NCBI RefSeq assembly: GCF_011038645.2
Contig: NZ_CP064955.1
Location: forward strand, 868,001-932,000
Reading direction: 5' to 3'
Source: Corynebacterium qintianiae
Lineage (GTDB): Bacteria > Actinomycetota > Actinomycetes > Mycobacteriales > Mycobacteriaceae
Length of the DNA: 64,000 nt
Shown: positions 34,988-44,818 of the stretch, in pieces
Numbering within the stretch: the first letter of the stretch is position 1
How the letters are laid out: the number at the start of each line of letters is the position of its first letter
Translations under genes and position numbers: made by a program
The notes under the pieces: generated by a model
The model's database searches: none
The model's input: only the letters and a program-made list of their open reading frames with translations
Told to the model about the DNA's origin: nothing

Positions 34988-35287
34988 TTGTCCGAAATTT
35001 CCAGAGACGAGGTCTCGCGCATCGCGCGTCTGGCCCGCATCGCGCTGAGCGATGAGGAGCTCGACCAGATCGCGCCGCAGCTCGACCACATCGTCGACGC
35101 CGTGTCCAAGGTGCGCCAAGTCGACACCGAAGGCGTGACGCCGATGAGCCACCCGCACTCCATCGACGCCGGGATGCGCGAGGACGTGGAGAAAAAGACG
35201 CTGACCCAAGCGCAGGCGCTGGACCAAGCCCCTGCCGTGGAGGAAGAGCGCTTCGTGGTGCCGCAGATTCTGGGAGAAGGGGACTAA
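34988..35287 (+). CDS. gatC: Asp/Glu-tRNA amidotransferase subunit C
   Basis: GatC (99 residues) stabilises GatA in the GatCAB complex, which converts misacylated Glu-tRNA(Gln) and Asp-tRNA(Asn). The family pattern [17 protein letters not shown] is followed by [19 protein letters not shown] and a C-terminal [11 protein letters not shown]. The start is a TTG at 34988 with TAGGAAAG upstream. The stop is 2 bases before gatA. Confidence 0.93.
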   Translation: MSEISRDEVSRIARLARIALSDEELDQIAPQLDHIVDAVSKVRQVDTEGVTPMSHPHSIDAGMREDVEKKTLTQAQALDQAPAVEEERFVVPQILGEGD

Positions 35288-35289
35288 CC

Positions 35290-36774
35290 ATGACCAACTA
35301 CGTCATTCCCACCGACGGGCTCATCTCGCTGCCCGCGCACGAGCTCGCCGCCAAGATCCAGGCCGGCGAGGTGACCTCGCGCGAGGTCACCCAGGCGTTT
35401 GCGGACCGCATCGCGGAGACCGACGCCGAGCTGGGCGCGTTCCTCCACGTCAGCGCTAACGCCGCGCTCGCCGCCGCAGAAGCCGTCGACGCCCAGGTCG
35501 CGGCAGGCGAGGCCCCGGCCTCCGCGCTGGCCGGTGTGCCCCTGGCGCTCAAAGACCTGCTGGTGACCACCGACGCGCCCACGACCGCGGCGTCGAAGTT
35601 GCTCGAGGGCTACATCAGCCCCTACGACGCCACCGTGGTGACCAAGCTGCGCGCGGCCGGCATCCCGATCATCGGCAAGACCAACTTGGACGAGTTCGCG
35701 ATGGGCTCCTCCGGCGAGAACTCCGCCTACTACCCGACGAAGAACCCGCACGACATCACCCGCGTGCCCGGCGGCTCCGGCTCCGGCACCGCGGCCGCGC
35801 TGGCTGCCGGGCAGGCGCCGTTGGGCATCGGCACGGACACGGGCGGCTCGATCCGCCAGCCCGCGTCCCTGACCGGCACCGTTGGCGCCAAGCCGACCTA
35901 CGGCGGGGTGTCGCGCTACGGCGTGATCGCCAACGCCTCCTCGCTCGACCAGGTCGGCCCCTGCGCCAATAACGTGCTCGACACGGCGCTGCTGCACGAG
36001 ATCATCGCCGGCCACGACGAGTTCGACGCCACCTCCGTCGACCGCGCGGTCCCTCCCGTGGTCGCTGCAGCGCGCGAGGGCGCCTCGGGCGATCTCAGCG
36101 GTGTGAAAATCGGCCGCGTCAAGCAGTTCGCCCGCCCCGGCACCCAGGACGGTGTCAACGAGGTCGTCGACGCCGCGTTCGCCCAGCTCGAACGCCAGGG
36201 CGCGGAGATCGTCGAGGTCGACTGCCCCAACTTCGACAACGTCATCGGCGCCTACTACCTGATCCAGACCTCCGAGGTGTCGTCGAACCTCGCGCGTTTC
36301 GACGGCATGCGCTACGGCCAGCGCCGCGGCGACGACGGCTCCCGCTCGGCCGAGGAGGTCATGGCGCTGACCCGCAGCGAGGGCTTCGGCGACGAGGTCA
36401 AGCGCCGCATCATCCTGGGCACATACGCCCTGTCGGTGGGCTACTACGACGCCTACTACCTGCAGGCGCAGCGCGTGCGCACACTCGTTGCCCGCGACTT
36501 CGCCCGTGCCTTCGATAGCGTCGACGTCATCGCCGGCCCGTCCGTGCCCACCACGGCATTCAAGCTCGGCGACAAGGTCGACGACCCGCTGGCCATGTAC
36601 AACTTCGACCTGTTCACGCTGCCGCTGAACCTCGCTGGCCTGCCCGGCATGTCCGTGCCCGCGGGCACCGCCCCGGATACGAACCTGCCCGTCGGCCTGC
36701 AGATCATCGCCCCGGCCTTCGAGGACGACAAGATGTATCGCGTCGGTGCAGCCTTTGAAGCCGGACGCCGCTAG
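35290..36774 (+). CDS. gatA: Asp/Glu-tRNA amidotransferase subunit A
   Basis: GatA (494 residues) is the glutaminase of GatCAB. The amidase triad is visible: Lys in [12 protein letters not shown] near residue 80, cis-Ser and nucleophile Ser in [14 protein letters not shown] and [11 protein letters not shown] near 157-183. The C-terminal [15 protein letters not shown] [17 protein letters not shown] is typical. The last 29 bases overlap the next gene, whose GTG start lies inside gatA. Confidence 0.97.
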   Translation: MTNYVIPTDGLISLPAHELAAKIQAGEVTSREVTQAFADRIAETDAELGAFLHVSANAALAAAEAVDAQVAAGEAPASALAGVPLALKDLLVTTDAPTTAASKLLEGYISPYDATVVTKLRAAGIPIIGKTNLDEFAMGSSGENSAYYPTKNPHDITRVPGGSGSGTAAALAAGQAPLGIGTDTGGSIRQPASLTGTVGAKPTYGGVSRYGVIANASSLDQVGPCANNVLDTALLHEIIAGHDEFDATSVDRAVPPVVAAAREGASGDLSGVKIGRVKQFARPGTQDGVNEVVDAAFAQLERQGAEIVEVDCPNFDNVIGAYYLIQTSEVSSNLARFDGMRYGQRRGDDGSRSAEEVMALTRSEGFGDEVKRRIILGTYALSVGYYDAYYLQAQRVRTLVARDFARAFDSVDVIAGPSVPTTAFKLGDKVDDPLAMYNFDLFTLPLNLAGLPGMSVPAGTAPDTNLPVGLQIIAPAFEDDKMYRVGAAFEAGRR

Positions 36775-38080
36775 CTCGCCAGTCTCTGCGCTTGCGGCGC
36801 TTGCCACGGGCTACTTCCTGATCATGGTCGATCAGGGGATCATGCCCGTACTCACACCGCACCTGCCCTTCGGCGTCGGCGCGGCGGTGTGGCTGACCAG
36901 CGTCTACCTCATCTGCACCGTGGTGCCCATGCCGGTTGCGGGCCGCCTCGGCGACCGCTTCGGTCAACGCCGCATCTTCATCGCCGGCATCGCGCTCTAC
37001 CTCGGCGCGCTGTTGCTCGCCGCCGCGTCGTGGTCCCTGGCCTCGCTCGTCGCGGCCCGCGCGCTCCAAGGCCTCGGCTGCGCGGCATTTTTGCCCCAAG
37101 CCTTCGGCATGATTAACCGGTTCGTGCCTAACGACCGGCGCGGCAGAGTCTTCGCGGTGTGGGGCGTCGTCGGCTCCGTCGGCTCACTGCTCGGCCCCAT
37201 CCTCGGTGGCATCCTCGTCGGCGCCGGCTGGCGCACAGCCTTCGCCGCCCAGGCCGCAATCGCGCTGGTCGGCCTCGTCTTGGCGCTTAAGTTTCTGCCC
37301 CAGCTGCCGGTCTCGCCCGCGCGTATCGACGCCCTGTCCACCGCCCTCTCCCTCGCCGGACTCGGCGCACTGGTCTACGGCATCCAGTTCCTGGCCTGGG
37401 CCCCGGCGTTCATTGGCGCGGCCCTGCTCGCAGTGTTCTTAGGTATCCAGGCGCGCGGGGGAGACGACGCGCTGGTGCCGGTGCGACTGTTTTCGGACGG
37501 CAACTTCGCGGCGGGCACGTTCGGCATTGCCACGATGGGTTTCGCCGTGGCTTCGATGTTCATCCCTGTGATGTATTGGCTGCAGGGCGTGGCCGGGGTG
37601 GCGTCGACAAGCGCTGGCCTGCTCACGGCGCCGATGTCGCTGCTCGCGATGGCGCTGACACCGTATGCCGGCGAGCTCAGTGATCGGGTGAGCCCGCGCG
37701 TGCTGTCGGCGGTGGGGTTCGGGTTTATGGCCGCGGGTTTGGGGCTCGCGTGGTGGGTGATGCACACGGGCGCGCCTGCGCTGCTCTTCGCCGCGGTGAC
37801 GTCGCTGCTCGGCGTGGGCAGCGCGTTTGTGTGGGCGCCGAACGCGACAACCACCATGCGGTTCGTGCCCGATCACGCGGCAGGTGCCGCATCGGGGCTG
37901 TACAACACTGTGCGCCAGGTCGGGTCCGTGCTGGGCGTGGCGCTGGTGGGGGCAGTGCTCGCCGGCGGCGATGTTTCCTCTACCGCGGCCTCCGCGATCG
38001 TGCTGCCGCTGACGGCTATGCTGTTGGGGCTTGTCAGCACAGCATTCCTGCGCAGGGACGTGACCGCCAAAACCCGCTAG
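36746..38080 (+). CDS. MFS transporter of drug-exporter type
   Basis: The 444-residue protein has 12 or more transmembrane segments, a first helix with [18 protein letters not shown], the loop motif [16 protein letters not shown] and motif C-like [13 protein letters not shown], which marks proton-driven exporters of the DHA families. The start GTG at 36746 lies within gatA, so expression is coupled to it. The substrate is unknown. This gene between gatA and pfkA is absent from the mycobacterial order and may be a local insertion. Confidence 0.8.
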   Translation: MQPLKPDAASSPVSALAALATGYFLIMVDQGIMPVLTPHLPFGVGAAVWLTSVYLICTVVPMPVAGRLGDRFGQRRIFIAGIALYLGALLLAAASWSLASLVAARALQGLGCAAFLPQAFGMINRFVPNDRRGRVFAVWGVVGSVGSLLGPILGGILVGAGWRTAFAAQAAIALVGLVLALKFLPQLPVSPARIDALSTALSLAGLGALVYGIQFLAWAPAFIGAALLAVFLGIQARGGDDALVPVRLFSDGNFAAGTFGIATMGFAVASMFIPVMYWLQGVAGVASTSAGLLTAPMSLLAMALTPYAGELSDRVSPRVLSAVGFGFMAAGLGLAWWVMHTGAPALLFAAVTSLLGVGSAFVWAPNATTTMRFVPDHAAGAASGLYNTVRQVGSVLGVALVGAVLAGGDVSSTAASAIVLPLTAMLLGLVSTAFLRRDVTAKTR

Positions 38081-38090
38081 GGTATACACC

Positions 38091-39122
38091 ATGCGACTTG
38101 CCACACTCACATCAGGTGGAGACTGCCCGGGGCTCAACGCGGTGATCCGCGGAATTGTCCGTACCGCCAGCTCTCAGTACGGCTCCACCGTGGTCGGGTA
38201 CCTAGATGGTTGGGTCGGCCTCATCGAGGACCGCCGGATCGACCTTTACGACGACGCGTTCATCGACTCGATCCTGTTGCGTGGCGGTACGATCCTGGGC
38301 ACTGGCCGCCTCCACCCGGACAAGTTCAAGGCGGGACTGGACACGATCAAGCGCAATCTTGACGACGCCGGCATCGACGCCCTGATCGCCATCGGCGGGG
38401 AGGGCACCCTCAAGGGCGCGAAGTGGCTCTCCGACAACGGCATCCCTGTCGTCGGCGTGCCCAAGACCATCGACAACGACGTCGCCGCCACCGACTACAC
38501 CTTCGGTTTCGACACCGCCGTCTCCGTCGCAACTGACGCCATCGACCGCCTGCACACCACCGCGGAGTCGCACAACCGCATTCTCATCGTCGAGGTCATG
38601 GGCCGCCACGTCGGGTGGATTGCGCTGCATGCCGGCATGGCTGGAGGGGCCCACTACACGGTGATACCTGAGGAACCCTTCGACGTCGCGGACATTTGCA
38701 AGGCGATGGAGCGCCGCTTCCAAATGGGTGAGAAGTACGGCATCGTGGTTGTCGCCGAGGGCGCGGTGCCCAAGGAAGGCACGATGGACGCGGGCCTGGG
38801 CGAGGAGGACGAGTTCGGCCACAAAACGTTCAACGGCATGGGCCAGATCATTGCCGACGAGATCAAATCGCGCTTGGGCTACGACGTTCGCACCACCGTC
38901 CTTGGACACATCCAGCGCGGCGGCACGCCAACCGCCTACGACCGCGTGCTGGCCACACGTTACGGCGTCAACGCCGCGCGCGCTGTTCACGAGGGCAAAT
39001 TTGACACCTGCGTCGCGCTGCACGGCGAGAACATTGAGCTGGTGCCGCTCGAAAGCGCGGTGGCGCACCTGAAGCAGGTGCCGGAGGGCCGCTACCGCAC
39101 AGCGCGCACTATGTTCGGCTAG
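38091..39122 (+). CDS. pfkA: 6-phosphofructokinase
   Basis: The 343-residue enzyme phosphorylates fructose-6-phosphate. It has [18 protein letters not shown] at the N-terminus, [12 protein letters not shown] near residue 100, the catalytic [20 protein letters not shown] near 124 and the substrate loop [13 protein letters not shown] near 166. Whether ATP or pyrophosphate is the donor is decided by residues around the GGEG motif; glycine there fits the ATP type. The next ATG follows the stop directly. Confidence 0.95.
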   Translation: MRLATLTSGGDCPGLNAVIRGIVRTASSQYGSTVVGYLDGWVGLIEDRRIDLYDDAFIDSILLRGGTILGTGRLHPDKFKAGLDTIKRNLDDAGIDALIAIGGEGTLKGAKWLSDNGIPVVGVPKTIDNDVAATDYTFGFDTAVSVATDAIDRLHTTAESHNRILIVEVMGRHVGWIALHAGMAGGAHYTVIPEEPFDVADICKAMERRFQMGEKYGIVVVAEGAVPKEGTMDAGLGEEDEFGHKTFNGMGQIIADEIKSRLGYDVRTTVLGHIQRGGTPTAYDRVLATRYGVNAARAVHEGKFDTCVALHGENIELVPLESAVAHLKQVPEGRYRTARTMFG

Positions 39123-39641
39123 ATGCGTGACCTCTTTTTGGATACTGCTTCATTCTGGATCATCGGCATCAACCCCGGTGTGCTTTCCGAGCGTGTCGAC
39201 GCCCCCTTCTCCCACCGCGGTAACCGCTTCTGGCCGGCCCTTTTCGAGGCGGGAATGACGCCCTATTTGGTGGACGCCTCCGGGGGTCTGAGCCCCGAGG
39301 ACGAGCAAATGCTCAGGGAGTCCGGGTTCGGGTTCACGAACATCGTGCCCCGCATGACCGCCCGGGCTGCGGAGCTTAGCCAGCGGGAGTACCTCGACGG
39401 CGCGGAGCGGCTGTTTAATCTCGCCGAGGAGCACCGACCGCGGGCGCTGATGTTCGCGGGGATCGGCGCGTACCGCACGGCCTTTCGCCGCCCCAAGGCG
39501 GCCAAGGGCCGCCAACCTGAACTTATCGCGGGCGCCGAGGTGTGGGTCGTGGGAAACCCCTCGGGACTCAACGCGCACGAGACGGTGTCAACCCTGGCGG
39601 AGTCCTACAAGCAGGCCTGGACCTCCGGTCGACCACATTGA
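39123..39641 (+). CDS. mug: G/U mismatch-specific DNA glycosylase (Mug)
   Basis: Mug removes uracil or ethenocytosine opposite guanine. The 172-residue protein has WIIGINPGVLSERV near residue 13 (active-site Asn), SHRGNRFWPALFEAG and the wedge VVGNPSGLNAHET near 140. The last residues SGRPH and the TGA are encoded inside a 83-bp inverted-repeat element (39625-39707), so the gene end appears to have been replaced or shaped by that element. The ATG abuts the pfkA stop. Confidence 0.88.
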   Translation: MRDLFLDTASFWIIGINPGVLSERVDAPFSHRGNRFWPALFEAGMTPYLVDASGGLSPEDEQMLRESGFGFTNIVPRMTARAAELSQREYLDGAERLFNLAEEHRPRALMFAGIGAYRTAFRRPKAAKGRQPELIAGAEVWVVGNPSGLNAHETVSTLAESYKQAWTSGRPH

Positions 39642-39707
39642 CGAGGCGCACGTGAAATCCCTGGCCAACCGTGGCTGAAGTGGCGCAACAGCAATGTGGT
39701 CGACCGG
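39625..39707. repeat. Inverted-repeat element, copy 1
   Basis: CCGGTCGACCACATTG (39625-39640) is repeated perfectly in inverse at 39692-39707, enclosing about 51 bases with further imperfect pairing (GGCGCAC and GTGGCGC). It covers the mug stop codon. A sister copy is at 41158-41240. The pair flanks a two-gene cassette. It could be a MITE-like or REP-like element that also acts as terminator. Confidence 0.75.
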
Positions 39708-39749
39708 GGGCGGGGTGCGGTGTCACACCCTTGTGCTACACCTTTGCGC

Positions 39750-40679
39750 ATGACGTACTCGGGGGACAACAGCGCGGAAGTTGCGCTGATTCACAAGCTT
39801 TACAAGGGTTGCCGCACAGCCGTGGTGACGGGGCCCGCGGCTCTGCGGTTACACGGGGTGGCCACGCTCGACTGGGTCAAAAAGATTGACCTGGTCTACC
39901 GGGGCCGCAACCGGGCGAAAAGTCGCGGTAAGTGGCGCCGCGCCGCCCATTACCGGAGCGGCTTGCTTGACGACGCCCATGTGACGCACCGCCACGGCCT
40001 CCGGACCACATCTGTTGTCATGGCGCTGTTCGACACCTACCGCTACCACGGGCGCCTCCCCGCACTCATTTCCATTGAGTCGGCCCTGTTCCACATACCG
40101 TGGTTGACCAAGGCAAAACTTTTGACCTGGGCAGGGGCATTGCCGCAGTCACCGGGGGTGAGGGGTTTTAGGGAATTGATCGGTTACGCGGCCGAGACGT
40201 CGCAAAGCCCGCTCGAAAGCTGGGGGAGAGACAGCCTTCTGCAAGCCAGCATCCCGGGCCTGGCCAAGGTGGAGGGGCAGGCCGAGTTCCGCTACACCGT
40301 GGGAGGGGAGGAGAAGGCGGGCCGGATTGACCTGCTGCTCAACGAGATTGTGGCGCTGGAACTGGACGGCAGAATCAAGACGGACGGGCGCTACGGGGAG
40401 TGGGCGCAGGTCACCGCGAAGGAACGCGCGCGCGAGATTGGGTTGATGCAGTCCGGGAAGTGGGTGCTTCGCGCCGGGTGGGACGACGTCAAATCGGGCA
40501 GGCTCGTTCGGATGGTCTCGGATTGTTTGAAGACGTTGGGGTGCACGGGTCCCGGGTTACACTGGGCGCATGAACCAGCACACATCCCGGGGTGCAGATC
40601 CCCGCGAAGCGGTCACGATGCAACTCGGGCGGGTGCGGTTGGAGGCGCTCGGTTCGAGCCATGTCAGAGACCTGGGTGA
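39750..40679 (+). CDS. AbiEi-like plus DUF559-like nuclease-fold protein
   Basis: The 309-residue protein has an N-terminal segment like the AbiEi antitoxin domain (AVVTGPAALRLHGVATLDWV) and a C-terminal DUF559/PD-(D/E)xK-like segment: SPLESWGRDSLLQA, then KAGRIDLLLNEIVALELDG with the acid pattern RID...ELDG, and KWVLRAGWDDVKSGRLV. Such fusions are frequent in actinobacteria, with no proven function. The final 45 residues overlap the GNAT gene by 110 bases and do not look like family sequence, which suggests loss of an earlier stop. Possible role: toxin control or phage defence. Confidence 0.65.
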   Translation: MTYSGDNSAEVALIHKLYKGCRTAVVTGPAALRLHGVATLDWVKKIDLVYRGRNRAKSRGKWRRAAHYRSGLLDDAHVTHRHGLRTTSVVMALFDTYRYHGRLPALISIESALFHIPWLTKAKLLTWAGALPQSPGVRGFRELIGYAAETSQSPLESWGRDSLLQASIPGLAKVEGQAEFRYTVGGEEKAGRIDLLLNEIVALELDGRIKTDGRYGEWAQVTAKERAREIGLMQSGKWVLRAGWDDVKSGRLVRMVSDCLKTLGCTGPGLHWAHEPAHIPGCRSPRSGHDATRAGAVGGARFEPCQRPG

Positions 40680-41175
40680 GGCCGTCGGCACGCTAGGGGA
40701 GGCCTGGTTTCTAGACCATGTGCCGGCACCCGACGGGGTGGCGGAGCAGGTCCAGTATCTCACCTCGAGTGAGAACTATGTTCCCTGGGCGGTGCTTGTA
40801 AACGGCCGCGCCGTCGGCGTGACCTGCATGTACAACATTGACCAGCGCAACCGGCACTGCGAACTCGGTTACACCTGGCTGTCCCAAAAGGTGCAGGGTG
40901 CCGGCATCAATCCCGTGCTTAAATTGCTGCTGCTCACCCGCGTCTTCGAAGAACTTGGCTTCATGCGCGCGGAGTTCCGTTGCCACTCCATGAACTGGCA
41001 ATCCCGTCGCGCCCTGGAGAAACTGGGGGCGACCTGCGAAGGAGAGTTGCGGCGCCACAGGGTCATGAACAACGGTACGGTGCGCAACTCCCGCATCTAC
41101 TCCATCCTGGATTACGAATGGCCGGCGGTGAAATGCGGTCTGGAGGCCCGCCTCACTCCCGGTCGACCGCAATGA
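40570..41175 (+). CDS. GNAT acetyltransferase (RimJ/RimL-like)
   Basis: The 201-residue protein has the GNAT core: LVNGRAVGVTCMYNIDQRNRHCELGYTW (split strand region near residue 75), QGAGINPVLKLLLLTRVFEELG as acetyl-CoA helix and FRCHSMNWQSRRALEKLGATCEGELRRH near 140, as in ribosomal-protein acetyltransferases. Target unknown. The ATG at 40570 lies inside the preceding gene. The end, GRPQ and TGA, lies inside the second inverted-repeat element, just as in mug. Confidence 0.75.
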   Translation: MNQHTSRGADPREAVTMQLGRVRLEALGSSHVRDLGEAVGTLGEAWFLDHVPAPDGVAEQVQYLTSSENYVPWAVLVNGRAVGVTCMYNIDQRNRHCELGYTWLSQKVQGAGINPVLKLLLLTRVFEELGFMRAEFRCHSMNWQSRRALEKLGATCEGELRRHRVMNNGTVRNSRIYSILDYEWPAVKCGLEARLTPGRPQ

Positions 41176-41240
41176 AACTTGCGGCAGAATCGCCAGCTCG
41201 GATGTGAAAATAGGCAACCCGTTTTCAATGTGGTCGACCG
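41158..41240. repeat. Inverted-repeat element, copy 2
   Basis: CGGTCGACCGCAATGAAAC (from 41160) is matched in inverse by GTTTTCAATGTGGTCGACCG (41221-41240). The arms are the same as in copy 1 apart from a few changes; the interior differs. The element supplies the last codons and stop of the GNAT gene and lies about 40 bases before gatB. Confidence 0.72.
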
Positions 41241-41279
41241 CAGGAACAGGGTGGCCCGCACCCCACTAGACTGTGGTTC

Positions 41280-42779
41280 ATGACTGCCTACGACCTGATG
41301 GATTTTAACGACGTCCTGGAGAAATACGACCCGGTGATGGGTCTGGAGGTGCACGTCGAGTTGGCGACGGAGACGAAGATGTTCTCCACCTCGTCAGCGC
41401 ATTTCGGGGCAGCCCCGAACACCAACATCGACCCGGTCTCCCTCGGACTGCCCGGGGCGCTGCCCGTGGTTAACGCCAAAGGAGTGGAGTGGGCCATCAA
41501 GATAGGCTTGGCCCTGAACTGCACTATCGCGGAGAGCTCCCGCTTCGCCCGGAAGAACTATTTCTACCCGGATCAGCCGAAGAACTACCAGATCTCGCAG
41601 TACGACGAGCCCATTGCCTTTGACGGCTACCTGGACGTGCAGCTCGAGGACGGCACCGAGTGGCGCGTGGAGATTGAGCGCGCCCACATGGAAGAGGACA
41701 CGGGCAAGCTCACGCACCTCGGATCCGCGTCCGGCCGCATTACCGGGGCGACTGCGTCACTCGTGGACTGCAACCGCGCAGGTATCCCGCTCATCGAGAT
41801 TGTGACCAAGCCGATCATCGGCGCCGGCGAGCGAGCCCCGGAAGTAGCGAGAGCGTATGTGGGCGCGCTGCGCGAGCTGGTCAAAGCCCTCGGCGTGTCC
41901 GATGCGCGCATGGACCAGGGGTCGATGCGTTGCGACGCCAACGTGTCCCTGCGCCCCATCGGCCAGGAGAAGTTCGGCACCCGCACCGAGACGAAGAACA
42001 TCAACTCTCTCAAGTCAGTCGAGCAGGCAGTGCGCTTCGAAATGCAGCGCCAGGCGCACGTTTTAGAAAACGGCGGGGAGATTGTGCAGGAGACCCGGCA
42101 CTACCAGGAGAAGGATGGCTCCACCTCGAAGGGCCGCCCGAAGGAGGAGGCGTCCGACTACCGCTACTTCAATGATCCGGACCTGCCGCCGGTGATCGCC
42201 AAGCCCGAGTGGGTCGAGGAGATCCGCGCGACCCTTCCGGAGTTGCCGTGGGTGCGCCGCGCCCGCATCCAGGAGGAGTGGAGGCTGCCGGAAAAGGAGT
42301 TCCGCGACCTAGTCAACGCTGGCGCCCTCGATCTCGTGGTGGACACCGTCGAGGCGGGCACGACACCGGATGAAGCCCGCGCCTGGTGGGTGTCCTACAT
42401 CACTTCCAAGGCCAATGAGCAGGGCAAGGACCTTGACTCCGTCGGTGTCGAGCCCAAAGATGTCGCTCGGGTTGTCACCCTTGTGAAGGAGGGCAAGCTG
42501 ACCACGAAGCTGGGACGCCAAGCCATCGACGGCGTGATAGCAGGTGAGGGAAGCGTTGACGAGGTCGTCGCTAAGCGCGGTCTCGAGGTTGTGCGCGACG
42601 ATTCCGCCATTGAGAAGGCAGTGGACGACGCGTTGGCCGCGAACCCGGACATCGTAGAAAAGTACCGCGCCGGCAACACGAAGGTCACCGGCGCGATCGT
42701 GGGAGCTGTGATGAAGGCCACCCAGGGCAAGGCAGACCCGGGTCAGGTCAACCAGCTCATTGCGAAGAAACTGAGCTAG
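41280..42779 (+). CDS. gatB: Asp/Glu-tRNA amidotransferase subunit B
   Basis: GatB (499 residues) is the kinase and tRNA-binding part of GatCAB. It shows [20 protein letters not shown] near residue 18, the conserved [35 protein letters not shown] region (split near 135-165), [19 protein letters not shown] and a C-terminal YqeY-like helical tail ending [18 protein letters not shown]. The stop lies in a CTAG shared with the convergent gene. Confidence 0.97.
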   Translation: MTAYDLMDFNDVLEKYDPVMGLEVHVELATETKMFSTSSAHFGAAPNTNIDPVSLGLPGALPVVNAKGVEWAIKIGLALNCTIAESSRFARKNYFYPDQPKNYQISQYDEPIAFDGYLDVQLEDGTEWRVEIERAHMEEDTGKLTHLGSASGRITGATASLVDCNRAGIPLIEIVTKPIIGAGERAPEVARAYVGALRELVKALGVSDARMDQGSMRCDANVSLRPIGQEKFGTRTETKNINSLKSVEQAVRFEMQRQAHVLENGGEIVQETRHYQEKDGSTSKGRPKEEASDYRYFNDPDLPPVIAKPEWVEEIRATLPELPWVRRARIQEEWRLPEKEFRDLVNAGALDLVVDTVEAGTTPDEARAWWVSYITSKANEQGKDLDSVGVEPKDVARVVTLVKEGKLTTKLGRQAIDGVIAGEGSVDEVVAKRGLEVVRDDSAIEKAVDDALAANPDIVEKYRAGNTKVTGAIVGAVMKATQGKADPGQVNQLIAKKLS

Positions 42780-44224
42780 CTCGCTGCGTTCGAGCCGCCG
42801 GCACCGCGCTTGGCGTGCTCGGCCTCTTCCGGGGTGACGGCCGGGAAACTACCGGTGTGGTACATCTCGTCGTACGCCTCCCAGTCGATGGGGGCATCGG
42901 CCGGGGACTCCGGCGCTCCCTCGTATTCATCGGACTCGGGATTCAGCGCGGGGGTGTCCTCCAGCGAGAACTCGCTCGCGGGGTCGGCGTCGAGGTCGGC
43001 CGCAACTTCCTCCTGGACGGACTGCCACAGCTGGGTCTCTTCAACGTGGGACTCGGAGACTAGCTCCTCGACCTCTTCACGCTGGCTGTCGGTTAGCTCC
43101 TTCGCATCCGGGTCGAGGGCCTTCTCCGCCAGAGCCGCCAGGCGCTCGCGCCGCTTCGTCTCCTGCTGGATCAAGGTGCGGTCCTTGATCCACGCGTAGA
43201 CCATGACAACAATGAGTACCATACCGAGGTAGCCGATGACCGGGTAGACCCAGTTCACCAGCTCCGCGAACCCGATAAAGGACAGGGCGAAGCCGATGCC
43301 GACCACCGTGAAGTAGATCGGGCGGAAGCGCTCAGGGTGTTTGGCGGACATGCGGCGGGCCATGGCGTAGAACATGCCGACGGCGGTGTTGTAGACCATC
43401 AGGTAGATGATGATGGAGACGACGAGGCCGACGGCAGGATGCATGTTGTCGAACACCATGAGCAGCGGGAAGTCTGCGCCGAATACCCCGTCCATGTTGG
43501 CGAAGATAACGAACGCCAGGGTCACAAGGAGGACGGAGAAGATAATGCCGCCGAGCAGGCCTCCCAACCCGGCTTCGCGCGGGTTCATCTGGGAGCCGGC
43601 GATAACCAGGATCATGGACACGCCGACGAGAACGCACAGGGCGGCGTAGTTCAGCGCGGAGAGGAACCAGTTGCCGAAGACCCCGGAGGCCGGGTCATTC
43701 TGCATTGCGAGCTCGTTGAGCGAGCTCATGTGGTCCGGCATGTTCAGGATGGTGACCACGAGAGCGCCGATCACCGCGAGAATGAGGAACGGCGTGATCA
43801 CGGAGATGACGTTGGTGAGCTTGTCCACGTCGAGGAATCCGGAGGCGACAAGCGCGATGGTCATGATGACCGCGCCGACCCATGTGGGGAAGCCGAACTG
43901 TTGCTCGAGGTTGGAACCGGCTCCGGCGATCATGACGAACCCGATGGCAAAGAGAGTGAACATGGTGGACAGGTCCATGAAGGTGGACACCACGGGCCGG
44001 GAGACGGACTTGAACACCGCAGAATGGTCGTCTGCCAGGTAGTAGGAACCGAGCTGGAACAGAGTCGTTCCGACGACCACGATGACGATGCCGGCGAGGA
44101 TCGAGCCGACGATGCCCCAGTATCCGTAGGCCAGGAAGTACTGAATTGTCTCCTGGCCGGACGCGAAGCCCGCTCCGACGAGGAGGCCCACGAAGGCGAG
44201 GGCGACTTTAACTGCTTTTCTCAC
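42776..44224 (-). CDS. YkvI-like membrane protein with acidic C-terminal tail
   Basis: The 482-residue protein begins [30 protein letters not shown]; the GxGFASGQE motif is typical of the uncharacterised YkvI family (COG3949) with a LeuT-like fold. About ten transmembrane helices end near residue 350, then a charged, mainly acidic cytosolic tail of 120 residues follows. Transport of an amino acid or other small solute is plausible but unproved. The GTG at 44224 has GGGAAAA upstream; an ATG at 44287 would add 21 residues. The stop is shared with gatB through CTAG. Confidence 0.75.
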   Translation of the reverse strand: MRKAVKVALAFVGLLVGAGFASGQETIQYFLAYGYWGIVGSILAGIVIVVVGTTLFQLGSYYLADDHSAVFKSVSRPVVSTFMDLSTMFTLFAIGFVMIAGAGSNLEQQFGFPTWVGAVIMTIALVASGFLDVDKLTNVISVITPFLILAVIGALVVTILNMPDHMSSLNELAMQNDPASGVFGNWFLSALNYAALCVLVGVSMILVIAGSQMNPREAGLGGLLGGIIFSVLLVTLAFVIFANMDGVFGADFPLLMVFDNMHPAVGLVVSIIIYLMVYNTAVGMFYAMARRMSAKHPERFRPIYFTVVGIGFALSFIGFAELVNWVYPVIGYLGMVLIVVMVYAWIKDRTLIQQETKRRERLAALAEKALDPDAKELTDSQREEVEELVSESHVEETQLWQSVQEEVAADLDADPASEFSLEDTPALNPESDEYEGAPESPADAPIDWEAYDEMYHTGSFPAVTPEEAEHAKRGAGGSNAAS

Positions 44225-44344
44225 GAAGTTTTCCCAAATACTTTGATGAATAGAAACTTGCAATGTACAAGTCCGCAATGATATCAAAACGTCTAGTCAC
44301 CGTTTTTGGTGCGAAACGCGCCCGGTGCATTAGTGTTGGCTCGC

Positions 44345-44818
44345 ATGTCGAACATTCGCCCGGCGAAAGCCGAGGTCGCAGCCGAGATCCTCTCCATGAT
44401 CCGAGAGCTCGCGGAGTACGAGAAAGAGCCCGACGCTGTCGCTGCGGCGGAGCAGGACATTCACGATCATCTCTTCGGTGAGGACCCCAAGGTCTTCGCT
44501 CATGTGGCGGATGAAGACGGCCGTCTCGAAGGTATGGTTATCTGGTTTGTCAACTTCTCTACGTGGGAGGGGCGCCACGGCATCTGGATGGAGGACCTCT
44601 ACGTCCGCGATTCCGCCCGGGGCAAGGGCGTGGGCACGAAGCTGCTCAAGGAGCTCGCGAGTATCGCCGTGGAAAACGGCTACCGCCGCGTGGAGTGGTC
44701 TGTGCTCAAGTGGAACGCCCCGTCGATAGGCTTCTACACCTCGATTGGGGCGCACGACATGGGCGACTGGCAGACGATGCGTCTCGACGGCCAGGCGCTG
44801 CGTCTCATGGGCGCCTAG
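44345..44818 (+). CDS. GNAT acetyltransferase (diamine acetyltransferase-like)
   Basis: The 157-residue protein starts MSNIRPAKAEVAAEILSMIREL and has the GNAT core WMEDLYVRDSARGKGVGTKLLKELA (RGKGVG acetyl-CoA loop, near residue 90) and WNAPSIGFYTSIGAHDMGDW, the pattern of spermidine/diamine acetyltransferases. The substrate is inferred only from family resemblance. The ATG at 44345 has no clear ribosome binding site, so a leaderless message is possible. The stop is shared with the convergent gene. Confidence 0.82.
   Translation: MSNIRPAKAEVAAEILSMIRELAEYEKEPDAVAAAEQDIHDHLFGEDPKVFAHVADEDGRLEGMVIWFVNFSTWEGRHGIWMEDLYVRDSARGKGVGTKLLKELASIAVENGYRRVEWSVLKWNAPSIGFYTSIGAHDMGDWQTMRLDGQALRLMGA

Noticed and set aside
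35284..36807. Minus-strand frame of 507 codons
   Set aside because: It is antisense to gatA over its full length and has no recognisable motif.
37873..38137. Small frames at the end of the MFS exporter gene
   Set aside because: They overlap the exporter and pfkA starts and have no coding signal of their own.
44225..44287. Longer start (ATG 44287) for the YkvI-like protein
   Set aside because: The extra residues are not part of the family, and the GTG at 44224 has a ribosome binding site and gives the conserved N-terminus.
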